Source: Alcanivoracaceae bacterium (GTDB taxonomy: Bacteria > Pseudomonadota > Gammaproteobacteria > Pseudomonadales > Alcanivoracaceae). From it: a stretch of 64,000 bases of DNA. Under the pieces are notes generated by a model. It was given only the letters and a program-made list of their open reading frames with translations, was not told where the DNA came from and ran no database searches. Position 1 is the stretch's first letter, and each line of letters opens with the position of its first letter. The stretch spans positions 1,126,126 through 1,190,125 of the forward strand of contig JARGPU010000001.1 in assembly GCA_029210325.1 (NCBI GenBank), read 5' to 3'. The translations under genes were made by a program, and so were the position numbers. Shown here piece by piece: positions 54,081 to 64,000 of the stretch.

Positions 54081-55811
54081 TTGAAACTGCCGCAAATACG
54101 TCGTCGTGAACTGTCCACCCTGCTTGAATGGCAGGATCTGCCGCCGATTCTGGCGCGGGTACTGGCGGGGCGCGGTATCCAGCGGCCTGATGAGGTGCCA
54201 TTGACCCTTGATCAGCTGCCGTCGCCAAGCCTTATGCCGGGCCTGGATAAGGCGGTTGCCCTGTTAATGGAGGCTCGCCAGCAGGGCTGGAAAATTCTGA
54301 TTATCGGCGACTACGACGCCGATGGCGCCACGGCAACCGCGCTGATGGTGCGCGGCCTGGCGTTGCTGGGCCTGCCCACGCCGGGCTTTCTGGTGCCAGA
54401 CCGGTTTGAGTATGGCTACGGGCTGTCGCCGGAAATTGTAGAGCTGGCCAGGCAGGACGCGGCCCCCGATTTGATCATTACCGTGGATAACGGTATCGCC
54501 AGCCTTGATGGAGTTGCCGCAGCCCATGCCGCTGGCATCAAGGTGCTGATCACCGATCATCACTTGCCCGGTGATGTGCTGCCGGATGCGGATGCCATCG
54601 TTAATCCGCGCCTTGATCCGGCATCGCCATTTCTTAATCTGGCCGGCGTTGGCGTGGCTTTTTATCTGATTCTGGCCATGCGAAGCGCCCTGCGTGATGC
54701 CGGTCTGTTGCCCGCCAATGCCAATCCTGCCTCCCTGCTGGATCTGGTGGCATTGGGCACAGTGGCCGACGTGGTGGTGCTCGATCGCATCAATCGCATT
54801 CTGGTGGAGCAGGGATTGCGCCGTATACGGGCTGGGCAGTGCATTCCCGCCATTCCTGAATTGCTTAAGGTCGGTCGTCGTGATCCTGACAGAGTGGTGG
54901 CCCAGGATTTGGGCTTTATCGTTGGTCCGCGCCTGAACGCCGCTGGCCGGCTTTCCGATATGACCTATGGCATCAGTTGCTTGCTTTGTGATGACCCTGG
55001 CCGTGCCGCCCAGTTGGCAGAGCAGCTCGATAGCATCAACCGAGAGCGGCGAGGCATCGAGCAGGGGATGCGCGATGAGGCCATGATTCAGGTGCAGCGG
55101 CTGAAGGAAAAAGGAGACCTGCCTCTGGGCCTGTGTCTGCATGATGAGCACTGGCATGAGGGGGTGGTGGGCATTCTTGCCTCGCGGGTCAAGGAAGCGG
55201 TGCATCGGCCGGTGATCGCCTTCGCCAAGGCACAAGAGAAGGGCTTGTTAAAAGGCTCCGGCCGCTCCATTCAGGGATTGCACCTGAGGGATGCTCTGGA
55301 TGCGGTGGCTACCCGTCATCCCGGCATGCTGCGCAAGTTTGGTGGTCATGCCATGGCGGCGGGGCTGACCTTGGCGGCAGACCAGCTTGAACAGTTTCGT
55401 CAGGCTTTTGCAGATATCGTCGAACAGCTTGCCCCGGCGGATATCTTCACCAGTGTTATCGACACGGATGGCGTACTGGAAGAGTCGGAGCTGACCTTGA
55501 AAAATGCCGAGCTGCTGGCCCACGCCTATCCATGGGGGCAGGGTTTTCCGGCGCCCCGTTTTGATGGCGAGTTTGAAGTGCTGGACCAGCGGGTGGTTGG
55601 TGAGCGTCATCTCAAGCTGACCCTCGGTCTGCCGAGCAGTCGCGGGGTGATCGACGCCATTCACTTCAATGCCCCGGTGGCGGATTGGCCGCGTAATTGC
55701 CAGCGAGTGTCAGGCATCTATCAGCTCGGGGTAAATGATTATCGTGGTCAGCGTTCGCCGCAGTTATTGTTTGAGTACCTGATGCCGCTGGCCACAAAAG
55801 ATCGCCGCTGA
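54081..55811 (+). CDS. recJ: Single-stranded-DNA-specific exonuclease RecJ
   Basis: 576 aa, 5'-3' ssDNA exonuclease for mismatch, base-excision and RecFOR repair. DHH phosphoesterase motifs: IGDYDADGATATALMV (I), VDNGIAS (II), ITDHHLPG (III, the DHH), then DHHA1 with GSGRSIQGLHLRDAL and GGHAMAAGLT. Start is a TTG at 54081: AGGAGG is 6 nt upstream and there is no better codon nearby. Followed by a terminator at 55813-55838. Confidence 0.96.
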   Translation: MKLPQIRRRELSTLLEWQDLPPILARVLAGRGIQRPDEVPLTLDQLPSPSLMPGLDKAVALLMEARQQGWKILIIGDYDADGATATALMVRGLALLGLPTPGFLVPDRFEYGYGLSPEIVELARQDAAPDLIITVDNGIASLDGVAAAHAAGIKVLITDHHLPGDVLPDADAIVNPRLDPASPFLNLAGVGVAFYLILAMRSALRDAGLLPANANPASLLDLVALGTVADVVVLDRINRILVEQGLRRIRAGQCIPAIPELLKVGRRDPDRVVAQDLGFIVGPRLNAAGRLSDMTYGISCLLCDDPGRAAQLAEQLDSINRERRGIEQGMRDEAMIQVQRLKEKGDLPLGLCLHDEHWHEGVVGILASRVKEAVHRPVIAFAKAQEKGLLKGSGRSIQGLHLRDALDAVATRHPGMLRKFGGHAMAAGLTLAADQLEQFRQAFADIVEQLAPADIFTSVIDTDGVLEESELTLKNAELLAHAYPWGQGFPAPRFDGEFEVLDQRVVGERHLKLTLGLPSSRGVIDAIHFNAPVADWPRNCQRVSGIYQLGVNDYRGQRSPQLLFEYLMPLATKDRR

Positions 55812-55812
55812 A

Positions 55813-55838
55813 GCCGCTCCTACGGTGCGGCTTTTCTG
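55813..55838 (+). terminator. Terminator of recJ
   Basis: Stem AGCCGC/GCGGCT with a 9-nt loop followed by TTTTCT, directly after the recJ stop. Confidence 0.7.
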
Positions 55839-55883
55839 ATAGCATCCCATCCCGATAGGCCAGTTCCGGCTTAAGGAGAGAAC

Positions 55884-56168
55884 ATGAAGACCATTCATAA
55901 ATACCGCCTGACACCCGGTGACGAAGTGCAGGAACTGCGTATGCCTGAGGACGCCAGTCCGCTAAAGGTGGAGTTTTCGCTGGCCGCCAAGAGCATTTTT
56001 ATCTGGGCCGAGCTTGATGCGGCGGGGGTGATGGATCCGGCCGTTGATGTGCGCCGCTTCAAGGTGTTTCACACCGGTCAGGGCATTCCAGCCGATGCCA
56101 ATTATGTGGGCACCACCTATAACCAGATGGAGCCTCGCTCGTATCATGTTTACGAGCTGGTGGACTGA
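55884..56168 (+). CDS. DUF7352-like small protein
   Basis: 94 aa, beginning MKTIHKYRL and containing FIWAELD, then FKVFHTGQGIP; a beta-rich small protein found singly in phages and bacterial chromosomes. AAGGAGAG precedes the ATG. Lies between recJ and prfB on the same strand. Function unknown. Confidence 0.72.
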   Translation: MKTIHKYRLTPGDEVQELRMPEDASPLKVEFSLAAKSIFIWAELDAAGVMDPAVDVRRFKVFHTGQGIPADANYVGTTYNQMEPRSYHVYELVD

Positions 56169-56258
56169 GGTCCGCAGGTGAGGGAGTGGGAGCTGGATGA
56201 AAACCGTTCCCACACCCGCTAGAATGCGCGCCTTTCCGTCTTTGCTGATGAGTTTTTC

Positions 56259-57378
56259 ATGGAAATCAATCCGCTGCGTAACCAGCTTGCCGATATCCGC
56301 CAACGCACTGATGCGTTGAGGGGGTATCTTTGACTACCCGGGAAAGCGGGAACGTCTAACCGAAGTCGAGCGCGAGCTCGAAGATCCTGCCATCTGGAAC
56401 AACCCCGACCGTGCTCAGACACTGGGCCGTGAACGCGCCCAGCTGGAGGGCGTGGTGAAGAATCTGGACCAGCTTTTCAGCGGCCTTGATGACTCCGACG
56501 AGTTATTGCAGATGCTTGCCGATGAAGGTGATGAGTCCGGTCTGGAAGACTTGCAAGGTGATATCGATCACCTTGAGAAGGTCGTTTCTGGTCTCGAGTT
56601 TCGCCGCATGTTTTCCGGCGAAATGGATAGCTGCAACGCCTACGTTGATATTCAGGCCGGCTCCGGTGGCACCGAGGCGCAGGACTGGGCCGAGATGATG
56701 CTGCGTATGTACCTGCGCTGGTGCGAGGCGCACGACTTCAAAGTGGAGCTGATCGAAGTATCCGCCGGTGAAGTTGCCGGCATCAAGAGTGCCACCATGC
56801 ACATTCAAGGCGAATATGCCTTCGGTTGGCTGCGAACAGAAACCGGCGTTCACCGTCTGGTGCGCAAATCCCCATTCGATTCTGGCGGTCGGCGTCACAC
56901 TTCCTTCAGCTCTGTTTTTGTATCACCGGAAGTGGATGACGATTTCGACCTGTATATCGATCCGGGCAAGGTACGTACCGATACCTATCGTGCTTCCGGC
57001 GCCGGTGGTCAGCACGTTAACCGGACAGACTCGGCGGTGCGTTTGACCTATGTGTTTACCGATCCTGATACCAAGGAAGAACACACCGTGGTTGCCGCCT
57101 GCCAGAGTGGTCGTTCCCAGCATCAGAACCGCGATGAAGCCTGGAAGATGCTCAAGGCCAAGGTTTACGAGCTGGAAGTACAAAAGCGCAATGCCGAGAA
57201 GCAGCGATTGGAAAGTACCAAGTCGGATATCGGCTGGGGTAGCCAGATTCGATCTTATGTACTCGATGACGCACGTATCAAGGATCTGCGCACCGGCGTG
57301 GAAACCCGTAATACTCAGGGCGTCCTGGACGGTGATCTCGACAAGTTTATCGAGGCTTCCTTGAAATCCGGGCTTTAA
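56259..57378 (+). CDS. prfB: Peptide chain release factor 2, with programmed +1 frameshift
   Basis: RF2 recognises UGA and UAA. Translation starts at ATG 56259, reads 24 codons, and meets an in-frame TGA at 56331-56333 in the classical shift site AGGGGGTATCTTTGAC. After a +1 shift the frame continues to 57378, giving about 372 aa. The SD-like AGGGGG is 3 nt before CTT, as in E. coli. The GGQ motif ([15 protein letters not shown]) and [13 protein letters not shown], holding the SPF stop-codon reader, are intact. In operon with lysS. Confidence 0.97.
56318..56334 (+). promoter_or_regulatory. prfB programmed frameshift signal
   Basis: AGGGGGTATCTTTGAC: internal Shine-Dalgarno-like element, slippery CTT and in-frame UGA followed by C. 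It provides negative feedback: low RF2 favours the shift and raises RF2. Confidence 0.95.
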
Positions 57379-57419
57379 TTAATTCCTCGCCCGAGTCATA
57401 CCAGCAACCAGGTGAAAGA

Positions 57420-58895
57420 ATGACTGACGACCAGCAGCACCATGATGACAATAAACTGATCGCCGAGCGTCGCCAGAAGCTGGACGCGCTGCGTGAGCAG
57501 GGCAATCCGTTTCCGAATGACTTTCGTCATGACGTGCTGGCTGCCGAGCTGCAGCAAGCCCATGGTGAAAAGACTAAAGAAGAGCTGGAACCGCTGGCCA
57601 TTCGCGCCAAGGTGGCTGGTCGGGTGATGGCCCGCCGTGGCCCATTTATGGTGCTACAGGATCAATCTGGCCGTATTCAGATTTATGCGGACAAGGCAAT
57701 TCAGCAGGAAATCAAACACTGGGATATCGGTGATATCGTTGGTGTTGAAGGTGTATTGCATAAGTCGGGCAAGGGCGACCTTTATGTGATGATCGAGCGT
57801 CAGCAGCTACTGACCAAGTCGCTGCGGCCTTTGCCGGAGAAATGGCATGGTCTGACTGATACCGAGCAGAGATATCGTCAGCGCTATGTCGATCTGATTA
57901 TTAACGAGGAAACTCGCGATACTTTCCGCATCCGCGCGGCAGTGATTAGTGGCATTCGTCAGTATTTGGTTGAGCGCGGCTTTTACGAAGCAGAAACCCC
58001 CATGTTGCAGGTTATTCCCGGTGGGGCAACGGCAAGGCCGTTTGTTACCCATCACAATGCGCTGGACTTGCAGATGTATATGCGCATTGCTCCGGAGCTA
58101 TATCTGAAGCGTTTGGTAGTGGGTGGCTTCGATCGCGTGTTCGAAATCAACCGTAATTTCCGCAATGAAGGTGTGTCCACCCGGCATAACCCGGAATTCA
58201 CCATGGTCGAGTTCTATCAGGCCTATTCCGATTATCGCGACATGATGAATCTGACCGAGGACATGCTGCGCACGGTTGCCGCCAATGTGCTTGGTAAAAC
58301 AGAAGTTGAGTATCAAGGCGAAAGCTTTGATTTCGGCAAGCCGTTTGCGCGCATGACCGTGGTTGAATCGATTCTGCATTTTAATCCGGGTGTTACCGAG
58401 CAACAGCTCGGAGATATCGTTGAGGCCAGAGAAATTGCCAAGGGGCTGGGTATTCCCCTGAAAGATAGCTATGGTTTGGGTAAGGTGCAGATCGAGATTT
58501 TCGAGAAAACCGTTGAGCATCAGCTTAAGCAGCCCACCTTTATTACCGAATATCCGACGGAGGTGTCGCCGCTGGCCCGGCGCAGCGATAGCAATCCGTT
58601 CGTCACCGATCGCTTTGAGTTTTTTGTCGGTGGGCGGGAAATCGCCAATGGCTTTTCCGAGCTTAATGACGCGGAAGATCAAGCCGAGCGCTTCCACAAG
58701 CAGGTTGCCGAGAAAGAAGCCGGCGATGATGAAGCAATGTTTTTCGACGAGGATTACATCGCTGCCCTGGAATACGGCATGCCGCCGGCTGCGGGTGAGG
58801 GCATTGGTATTGACCGATTGGTGATGCTATTTACTGACTCACCTTCAATTCGCGATGTGATTCTGTTTCCGCATATGCGGCCGCTACACAAGTAG
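57420..58895 (+). CDS. lysS: Lysyl-tRNA synthetase (class II)
   Basis: 491 aa. N-terminal OB-fold anticodon-binding domain ([20 protein letters not shown]), class II motif 1 ([16 protein letters not shown]), motif 2 ([18 protein letters not shown]), motif 3 ([20 protein letters not shown]). 41 nt after prfB with an AGGTGAAAGA site. The prfB-lysS-TetR order also occurs in Pseudomonas. Confidence 0.97.
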   Translation: MTDDQQHHDDNKLIAERRQKLDALREQGNPFPNDFRHDVLAAELQQAHGEKTKEELEPLAIRAKVAGRVMARRGPFMVLQDQSGRIQIYADKAIQQEIKHWDIGDIVGVEGVLHKSGKGDLYVMIERQQLLTKSLRPLPEKWHGLTDTEQRYRQRYVDLIINEETRDTFRIRAAVISGIRQYLVERGFYEAETPMLQVIPGGATARPFVTHHNALDLQMYMRIAPELYLKRLVVGGFDRVFEINRNFRNEGVSTRHNPEFTMVEFYQAYSDYRDMMNLTEDMLRTVAANVLGKTEVEYQGESFDFGKPFARMTVVESILHFNPGVTEQQLGDIVEAREIAKGLGIPLKDSYGLGKVQIEIFEKTVEHQLKQPTFITEYPTEVSPLARRSDSNPFVTDRFEFFVGGREIANGFSELNDAEDQAERFHKQVAEKEAGDDEAMFFDEDYIAALEYGMPPAAGEGIGIDRLVMLFTDSPSIRDVILFPHMRPLHK

Positions 58896-58933
58896 CTTTT
58901 AAGCACACACTTATGCCAAGGAGTGAGCGCCTT

Positions 58934-59602
58934 ATGACCGACATTCAGTATCAGGGCCGTCAGGCTCGCCGCGAAGGTAGTGAACAGCGCCGTCGCAGTA
59001 TCCTTGAGGCCGCGCTGCGAATTATTGTCCGTGAAGGCATTCGTAATGTCCGGCATCGGGCCGTGGCCAAGGAAGCGGATGTGCCGCTGTCAGCGACGAC
59101 CTATTACTTCAAGGATATCTCCGACCTGATCGCCGACACCTTTACCCTGTTTGCGGAGCAGGCCATGGCAGAGGTGATTGAGCCGTTCCGGGAGCAGGCA
59201 TTCGGGTTGCTGGAGCAGTTTGACAGTGGCCGGCTACAGGATCCCGTCGAGCGTCTACGGTTGACGGAGTCGCTCACCGATATGACCACCTTCTTTCTCT
59301 ATCAGGAGTCGCGCGAAAAGCGCGATCATTTGATCGCCGAGCAGGCATTTATGCAGGAGGCGGTGCTGGACGAACGGTTGCGTGATCTGGCTCTGGTGTA
59401 TGCCAACAAACTGGTGGAGGTGCTTCAGACTGCCTGTGAAAAACTTGGTACGGCGGAGCCGGCTCAGGATGCCCAGTTAATGTGGGCATCAATCATGAAT
59501 CTGGAGCATCGCTTGTTGCTGGACCCGCAGTTTTCCATGCAGGATCTGCGCGCATTGGTGCGGCGCATGCTGGAGCTGTTCATGACTTCCCGGCATGACT
59601 GA
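58934..59602 (+). CDS. TetR-family transcriptional regulator
   Basis: 222 aa. Helix-turn-helix [20 protein letters not shown] (about residues 40-60) and a C-terminal effector domain I cannot assign. ATG at 58934 follows AAGGAGTG by about 9 nt; an ATG at 58913 is possible. 38 nt after lysS and overlapping ung by 8 nt. Targets unknown; it may regulate a distant operon since its neighbours are housekeeping genes. Confidence 0.85.
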   Translation: MTDIQYQGRQARREGSEQRRRSILEAALRIIVREGIRNVRHRAVAKEADVPLSATTYYFKDISDLIADTFTLFAEQAMAEVIEPFREQAFGLLEQFDSGRLQDPVERLRLTESLTDMTTFFLYQESREKRDHLIAEQAFMQEAVLDERLRDLALVYANKLVEVLQTACEKLGTAEPAQDAQLMWASIMNLEHRLLLDPQFSMQDLRALVRRMLELFMTSRHD

Positions 59603-60296
59603 TCATCGTGATTCGGTTCGTCTTGAAGCGGGCTGGAAGCAAGCTCTGGCCGGTGAGTTTAGTAGTGATTACATGATGCAGCTGCGTGCTTTCTTGCGCG
59701 CAGAAAAGCAGCAAGGAAAGGAGATCTATCCTCCCGGCCCTCTGATCTTCAATGCCTTTGAGCACACTCCCTTTGATCAGGTCAAAGTGGTGATTCTTGG
59801 TCAGGACCCGTATCACGGTCCCGGTCAGGCACATGGGTTATGTTTTTCCGTTCCTGACGGAGTGCGTCCGCCGCCCAGTCTGGTCAACATTTTTAAAGAG
59901 ATCGAACGGGATCTGGCGAAGCCAGTAAGCAAGAATGGCAATCTGGAACATTGGGCGGATCAGGGAGTGCTATTGCTGAACGCCACCTTAACGGTGGAGA
60001 AGGGTTTGGCTGGCTCGCACCAACGCAAGGGCTGGGAGGTTTTTACCGACGCGGTCATTGATCAGTTAAATCGCGAGCGTGACGGCATTGTATTTATGCT
60101 CTGGGGCAGTTACGCGCAGAAAAAAGGTGCTTTGATTGACCGGCAAAGACATCTGGTGCTGACCGCCCCGCATCCATCGCCGCTGTCTGCTCATCGGGGC
60201 TTTCTTGGTTGTGGGCATTTTTCCAAAGCCAATGAGTACCTTATTGCTCAGGGTAAAAAACCGGTGGATTGGTCTGCTCGGGGAGCCATGGCGTAG
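59595..60296 (+). CDS. ung: Uracil-DNA glycosylase
   Basis: 233 aa, family 1 UDG that removes uracil from DNA. Catalytic Asp71 in [18 protein letters not shown], plus LLNATLTVE and [10 protein letters not shown] with the catalytic His. Start overlaps the TetR stop by 8 nt. Confidence 0.97.
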   Translation: MTDHRDSVRLEAGWKQALAGEFSSDYMMQLRAFLRAEKQQGKEIYPPGPLIFNAFEHTPFDQVKVVILGQDPYHGPGQAHGLCFSVPDGVRPPPSLVNIFKEIERDLAKPVSKNGNLEHWADQGVLLLNATLTVEKGLAGSHQRKGWEVFTDAVIDQLNRERDGIVFMLWGSYAQKKGALIDRQRHLVLTAPHPSPLSAHRGFLGCGHFSKANEYLIAQGKKPVDWSARGAMA

Positions 60297-60467
60297 GGTT
60301 GGAACTTTTCTTGTGAGGCAGCGCTGTCCAGGGCTACGCCATCAATTAGACACTCCAGAGTTTTATCCCAGCTTCCGTCGCTGGAGTCTTATTGGCTGGG
60401 TGTGGTGTTGGCGCCTGTTTATCCATGCAAGCAAGGGGCGACCCTTAGGTCACCCTTGCTCTTGTCA
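60297..60467. other. Intergenic, weak convergent hairpin
   Basis: 171 bp between two convergent genes. A bulged hairpin (AGCAAGGG...CCCTTGCT, 60429-60464) is present without a good T run; no gene is supported. Confidence 0.4.
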
Positions 60468-60875
60468 CTACTGCATTCGGTAAAGCACCTGGACGTTGTC
60501 GGGCACAGCATCCGCTTGAAGATAGCCAATATAGTCTCCAGAGTTAATCAGGGTGGCTAGCTCTTGAATATTGGAAACCTCCCGCGGAGGCTTGCCTTGG
60601 CCAGTGAAGATTAGTCTGGTCCAGTAGGCACGCATTTGCTCCGGTGAGCGGCCCATGAGTTTGATGTAAAAACTCTCCCGGTCCTTTGATCTTACCGGCA
60701 GGTCCAAGGGCTGGACGCGCTTGCCACCAACGGTCTTCAGTTGGCCAGAGAAAATTTGACGTACTTCGGTCTCTGTCAGCGTGCTAAATTCTGTATTACT
60801 ACCCGTGACGACCACCAGCTCTGCGTTTGCCAGTAGTGGCAAGAAGAGCAGCAACATAATGAATGATCCTTTCAT
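60468..60875 (-). CDS. PstS-like periplasmic substrate-binding-domain protein
   Basis: 135 aa with a signal peptide ending LANA. Short periplasmic binding-protein fold, as in the PBP-like domain of phosphate-binding proteins (VVVTGSNTEFSTLTETEV, RQIFSGQLKTVGG, ESFYIKLMGRSPEQMRAYW). At 135 aa it lacks one lobe of a full PstS. AAGGAGAG ribosome site; 11 nt after the porin gene. Likely a periplasmic partner or phosphate-stress protein. Confidence 0.78.
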   Translation of the reverse strand: MKGSFIMLLLFLPLLANAELVVVTGSNTEFSTLTETEVRQIFSGQLKTVGGKRVQPLDLPVRSKDRESFYIKLMGRSPEQMRAYWTRLIFTGQGKPPREVSNIQELATLINSGDYIGYLQADAVPDNVQVLYRMQ

Positions 60876-60886
60876 TTCAGCTCTCC

Positions 60887-62137
60887 TTAAAATGCTGCGT
60901 CCACTGCAAGACGGAAGACTACAACATCATTGCTGGTTGGCAGACCTGAAAATAGTGTGCCATTAGCATCGCCGTCACTTGAGAAATCATAAAAGCTGGT
61001 GGCTTCTGCTTTAAGTGCAATGCCTGCGTCCAGGTCATATCGGGCACCAAGGGTCCAGCTTTTTGACCGGGCTGTGTTTTGCGAGACCAGCGAGCCGCAA
61101 GCAGCAGCATCAGGTGCGGAGGCACACTTGTCTTCGACATCAGACTCCACCGCAGACCATGTCAAATGAGGCATCAGGCGCCCGATGCGGTAGCCGGCGG
61201 TGATGTAAGCAGCTGTCTGTTTCGGGAACCAGCTGTATGGGGCGTTAACGCCAAGCTGTACCAGCTCGCTGATTAGCAATAGTGAGCCGTTATCGTACTG
61301 GCCGCCAACGCTGGCGAAGTAGCCGAAGCTGCTATCAAGGCTATAAGGCGACAGGTCCGGCCCGCCAAGAAGTGTCAAGTCTGGCAGATCAAGGTTTGTC
61401 TCTCCTACTGAGTAGCTGATGCGAGTACTCAAATCACCGAAGAAGGACTTCAGGTTAATTCCCGCCTGATTGTTTACCAGATATCGGCCGACCTCGGTGG
61501 GAACATCAGCTGTGCCCCAGGTCACATTGACCGCGTGACCGACGTTGCCGGTGCTGAAGTTCCAGGTAAGATCCATGCCTTCCATCGTGTTGACGGGGAG
61601 GGTGCCGTAGACCTGGGCGGGCAGTTCAATCCAGGGGTAGGCGTAGGAGGCTTGCGTGTACTGAGAATGCATGTAGGTCGGGAGTACCAGTCGCCCCGCA
61701 CGCCACACTAGTTCCGGTTTGATGTTGTAAGAAAGGTATGCCCACTGTAGCTCGGCATCGTAGTCATTCTGACCGCTAGCCAGTATCTGCATAACAGCAC
61801 CGGTGCGTTCATTGATGTCTGTTTCAATACGGAATCCCGCGCGGCTGTATTTTCGCAGATTCCAGTTTTCAGAATTGCTTTCACCATAGGAAATGGGCTG
61901 GCCGGGTACTGGCCCCAGAACCGGATCAACTACTATGCCCTCAATCGTATTAGTTCTTTCCATCCCCAGCGTAATGAACCCATTGAAGCGAAACTTCTCG
62001 CTAGACATGCTCTGGGCTTCCAGCGAGGCGAGGCGGGCCTCTGCCTGAGCCAAGCGGTCATCAAGTTCCTCTGCCCAGATTGAAGTAGCCACGGAAGCGG
62101 CCAGAATACCGGTTATCAGACGGTAAAGGACGGTCAT
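60887..62137 (-). CDS. Porin-like outer-membrane beta-barrel protein
   Basis: 416 aa. Signal peptide ending in TSIWA, a short N-terminal coiled coil (EELDDRLAQAEARLASLEA), then repeated amphipathic strands such as FRFNGFITLGMER and a C-terminal AVDAAF aromatic end. Reported family members pair with a PstS-like gene, as here (60468-60875). Substrate unknown. No Pho or Fur box recognised upstream. Confidence 0.82.
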   Translation of the reverse strand: MTVLYRLITGILAASVATSIWAEELDDRLAQAEARLASLEAQSMSSEKFRFNGFITLGMERTNTIEGIVVDPVLGPVPGQPISYGESNSENWNLRKYSRAGFRIETDINERTGAVMQILASGQNDYDAELQWAYLSYNIKPELVWRAGRLVLPTYMHSQYTQASYAYPWIELPAQVYGTLPVNTMEGMDLTWNFSTGNVGHAVNVTWGTADVPTEVGRYLVNNQAGINLKSFFGDLSTRISYSVGETNLDLPDLTLLGGPDLSPYSLDSSFGYFASVGGQYDNGSLLLISELVQLGVNAPYSWFPKQTAAYITAGYRIGRLMPHLTWSAVESDVEDKCASAPDAAACGSLVSQNTARSKSWTLGARYDLDAGIALKAEATSFYDFSSDGDANGTLFSGLPTSNDVVVFRLAVDAAF

Positions 62138-62313
62138 GCGGTTGATCCCCCAGCTTGTTATTCGACGTCTTTATGGGTAGGTACAAAAGCTGATATTAGG
62201 ACTCGGTTATGAATGATGTCAAAACAGTGCCATATGGCCCTGCCGTCCACCTGTAGGCGGGCCGCCTGCTATACTTGCATCCTTTAACCCGACACCGTTT
62301 TCAGGAGCCCACA

Positions 62314-63183
62314 GTGACACCAGGCAGCCGTATCATTGACGTGACTTCCGCCAATCTCCAGCAAGTTCTGGAGGCGTCCATGCAGACCCCGGTGATCGTC
62401 GATTTCTGGGCCGACTGGTGCCAGCCTTGCAAGCAGATGGCGCCTGTTCTGGAAAAGCTGGTACGTGAGCTGGATGGCCGGGTGTTGCTGGCCAAGGTTA
62501 ATGCAGATGAGCAGCAGGAGGTGGCGGCGCAGTTTCAGGTTCGCAGCCTGCCGACCCTGAAATTGGTGGTGCAAGGTCGATTGGTGGATGAACTGGTGGG
62601 TGCCCAGACCGAGGCAGCAGTGCGCCAGTGGTTGGCACCGGTGCTGGCAGAGTCAGACCCGGAAGCAGATGCCGAGGCCTTTATCGAGCAGGTCAGACTG
62701 GCGATGGTCCATGGCCATGGTGCAGAGGCCGAGCTGGCACTGCGTGATGCATTGACGCATGAGCCTGCTCGCCATGGCTTTCGGGCGCTGCTGGTGGAGT
62801 ATTTGCTTGGTGAGGGGCGTCTTGATGAAGCCCAATCAATGCTCGCCGAAATCGCTGAGGATGTGGTTGAGTTGAGGCCATTCCGGGCCCGTTTTGCATT
62901 GCTGGAGGAGCTCAAGGAGTCGGCACCGGTCTCGTTGGCGGAGCTGGCCACCAGAGTGGCTGCAGCCCCTGCCCCGGAAGACCTGTACCAATATGGCCTG
63001 CGGGCCGCCGCCGCTGGCCAGTTTGAGGCTGGCCTGCAGGCTCTGCTGCAAATGCTGCGTGATCACCGCGACTTTGGTGACGGCTTGGCCCGCGCCGCTT
63101 TGCTAAAGGTGTTTGACTGCCTGCCCAAGGGCGATCCGCTGGCCAGTGAATACCGCCGCAAGATGTTCAACTACCTGCACTAA
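62314..63183 (+). CDS. cnoX: Thioredoxin-fold co-chaperone CnoX (YbbN)
   Basis: 289 aa from GTG 62314 (AGGAG 6 nt upstream; an upstream TTG at 62275 is less likely and sits in promoter-like TATACT). N-terminal thioredoxin domain with active site WCQPCK, then a TPR-like C-terminal region of helical pairs (residues ~125-289). CnoX/YbbN holds unfolded substrates and passes them to GroEL/DnaK; here both redox cysteines are present, so it may also be an oxidoreductase. Confidence 0.92.
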   Translation: MTPGSRIIDVTSANLQQVLEASMQTPVIVDFWADWCQPCKQMAPVLEKLVRELDGRVLLAKVNADEQQEVAAQFQVRSLPTLKLVVQGRLVDELVGAQTEAAVRQWLAPVLAESDPEADAEAFIEQVRLAMVHGHGAEAELALRDALTHEPARHGFRALLVEYLLGEGRLDEAQSMLAEIAEDVVELRPFRARFALLEELKESAPVSLAELATRVAAAPAPEDLYQYGLRAAAAGQFEAGLQALLQMLRDHRDFGDGLARAALLKVFDCLPKGDPLASEYRRKMFNYLH

Positions 63184-63226
63184 CTGCTTTGCAGCTTCTT
63201 TTTGGGCCAGCATGGAGCACTCTTTG

Positions 63227-63243
63227 TGACTCATTCTGGTGCG
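63227..63243 (+). promoter_or_regulatory. NtrC-binding site 1 (distal)
   Basis: TGACTCATTCTGGTGCG, with an intact TGGTGC half-site; about 10 of 13 defined positions of the TGCACY-N4-TGGTGCA consensus. Confidence 0.6.
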
Positions 63244-63258
63244 TAATACCTTTGCCTT

Positions 63259-63275
63259 TGCATTAATCTGGTGCG
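63259..63275 (+). promoter_or_regulatory. NtrC-binding site 2 (proximal)
   Basis: TGCATTAATCTGGTGCG, near-consensus NtrC dyad. Its centre is 32 bp (three helical turns) from site 1, the spacing seen at enteric glnA. Confidence 0.75.
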
Positions 63276-63333
63276 TATCAGCATCTTCAATCGTTTTATT
63301 CGGCTTAACCCACTGAAATTACTGGATTCCTGA

Positions 63334-63765
<432 letters not shown>

Positions 63766-63777
63766 GGAATCCTCCCA

Positions 63778-64000
63778 ATGAAACTTTTCAGCAAATCTTT
63801 TCTGCTGGCGGCACTGCTATGTCCGACGCTGGCGTACGCCGACCAAATAAATGGCGCTGACACGGCGTGGATTCTGACCAGTACAGCTCTGGTGCTGTTT
63901 ATGACGCTGCCGGGGCTGGCCTTGTTCTACGGTGGCCTGGTCCGCGCAAAGAATGTGTTGTCCGTTCTGATGCAGTGTTTTGCCATTGCCTGCGGCGCAT
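63778..64000 (+). CDS. amtB: Ammonium transporter AmtB, 5' part only
   Basis: First 74 residues before the window edge: cleavable signal sequence ([13 protein letters not shown]), then [20 protein letters not shown] and [20 protein letters not shown], the first helices of Amt/Rh channels. Electrogenic NH4+/NH3 uptake under nitrogen limitation; blocked by GlnK when nitrogen is sufficient. Co-transcribed with glnK. Confidence 0.95.
   Translation, partial: MKLFSKSFLLAALLCPTLAYADQINGADTAWILTSTALVLFMTLPGLALFYGGLVRAKNVLSVLMQCFAIACGA

Noticed and set aside
60429-60464. Hairpin between ung and the PstS-like gene
   Set aside because: Bulged and without a good T run on either strand; not called as a terminator.

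Overview
The window is chromosomal DNA of an aerobic gammaproteobacterium. It carries the intact operon rnfABCDGE-nth, fadBA, prfB with its programmed frameshift followed by lysS, a TetR gene and ung, RimK next to a retropepsin-like protease, and glnK-amtB behind a sigma-54/NtrC promoter. Together these fit the broad Pseudomonadales/Oceanospirillales/Alcanivorax-like group. The genus cannot be fixed from sequence alone. I see no tRNA, rRNA, CRISPR array, insertion sequence or prophage.

Layout. 0-8.6 kb: argD (cut by the left edge), a Fur-boxed FecA-like TonB receptor, monothiol glutaredoxin, a large Ser/Thr kinase, RNase T and argG. 8.7-13.6 kb: gloA, then a tightly overlapping run: retropepsin-like protease, RimK, AstE/AspA-type metallohydrolase, FAD amine-oxidase-like protein, methyltransferase. 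13.6-20.1 kb: nth and the complete Rnf/Rsx electron-transfer complex (minus strand). 20.4-28 kb: a YqjD/YqjE/YqjK-type membrane-stress operon, a Gcr-type membrane protein, the ABC-F protein Uup, helicase DbpA, and a GST-like protein. 28-36.8 kb: accessory redox genes (double cupin, sulfide:quinone-reductase-like flavoprotein, CrtISO/RetSat-like oxidoreductase with its TetR regulator and paired operators), RsuA, hydrolases, a nitronate-monooxygenase-like protein, and a HAD protein with an altered motif I.

36.8-50.3 kb is the most unusual part. It holds five predicted lipoproteins (two tandem DUF5666 paralogues, two unknowns and a patatin-like phospholipase), a DUF6502 putative winged-helix gene, an HNH endonuclease beside a broken gene, an esterase, and a secreted protein with an internally duplicated architecture. 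The DUF6502-DUF5666 unit has been tandemly duplicated with its promoter and terminator. In the second copy almost all of the DUF6502 gene is gone, but the promoter and about 30 C-terminal codons remain. Both copies keep the same putative operator (TGGGG-N7-CCCCA) over the predicted -10, and an 11-bp box at an identical 21-bp distance. This looks like a small regulator/lipoprotein module that has not been functionally described.

50.4-64 kb returns to core functions: fadBA, recJ, a DUF7352-like protein, prfB, lysS, a TetR regulator, ung, a PstS-like protein with its porin, the thioredoxin-like co-chaperone CnoX/YbbN, and glnK-amtB (cut by the right edge) with two NtrC-like sites 32 bp apart upstream of a -24/-12 promoter.
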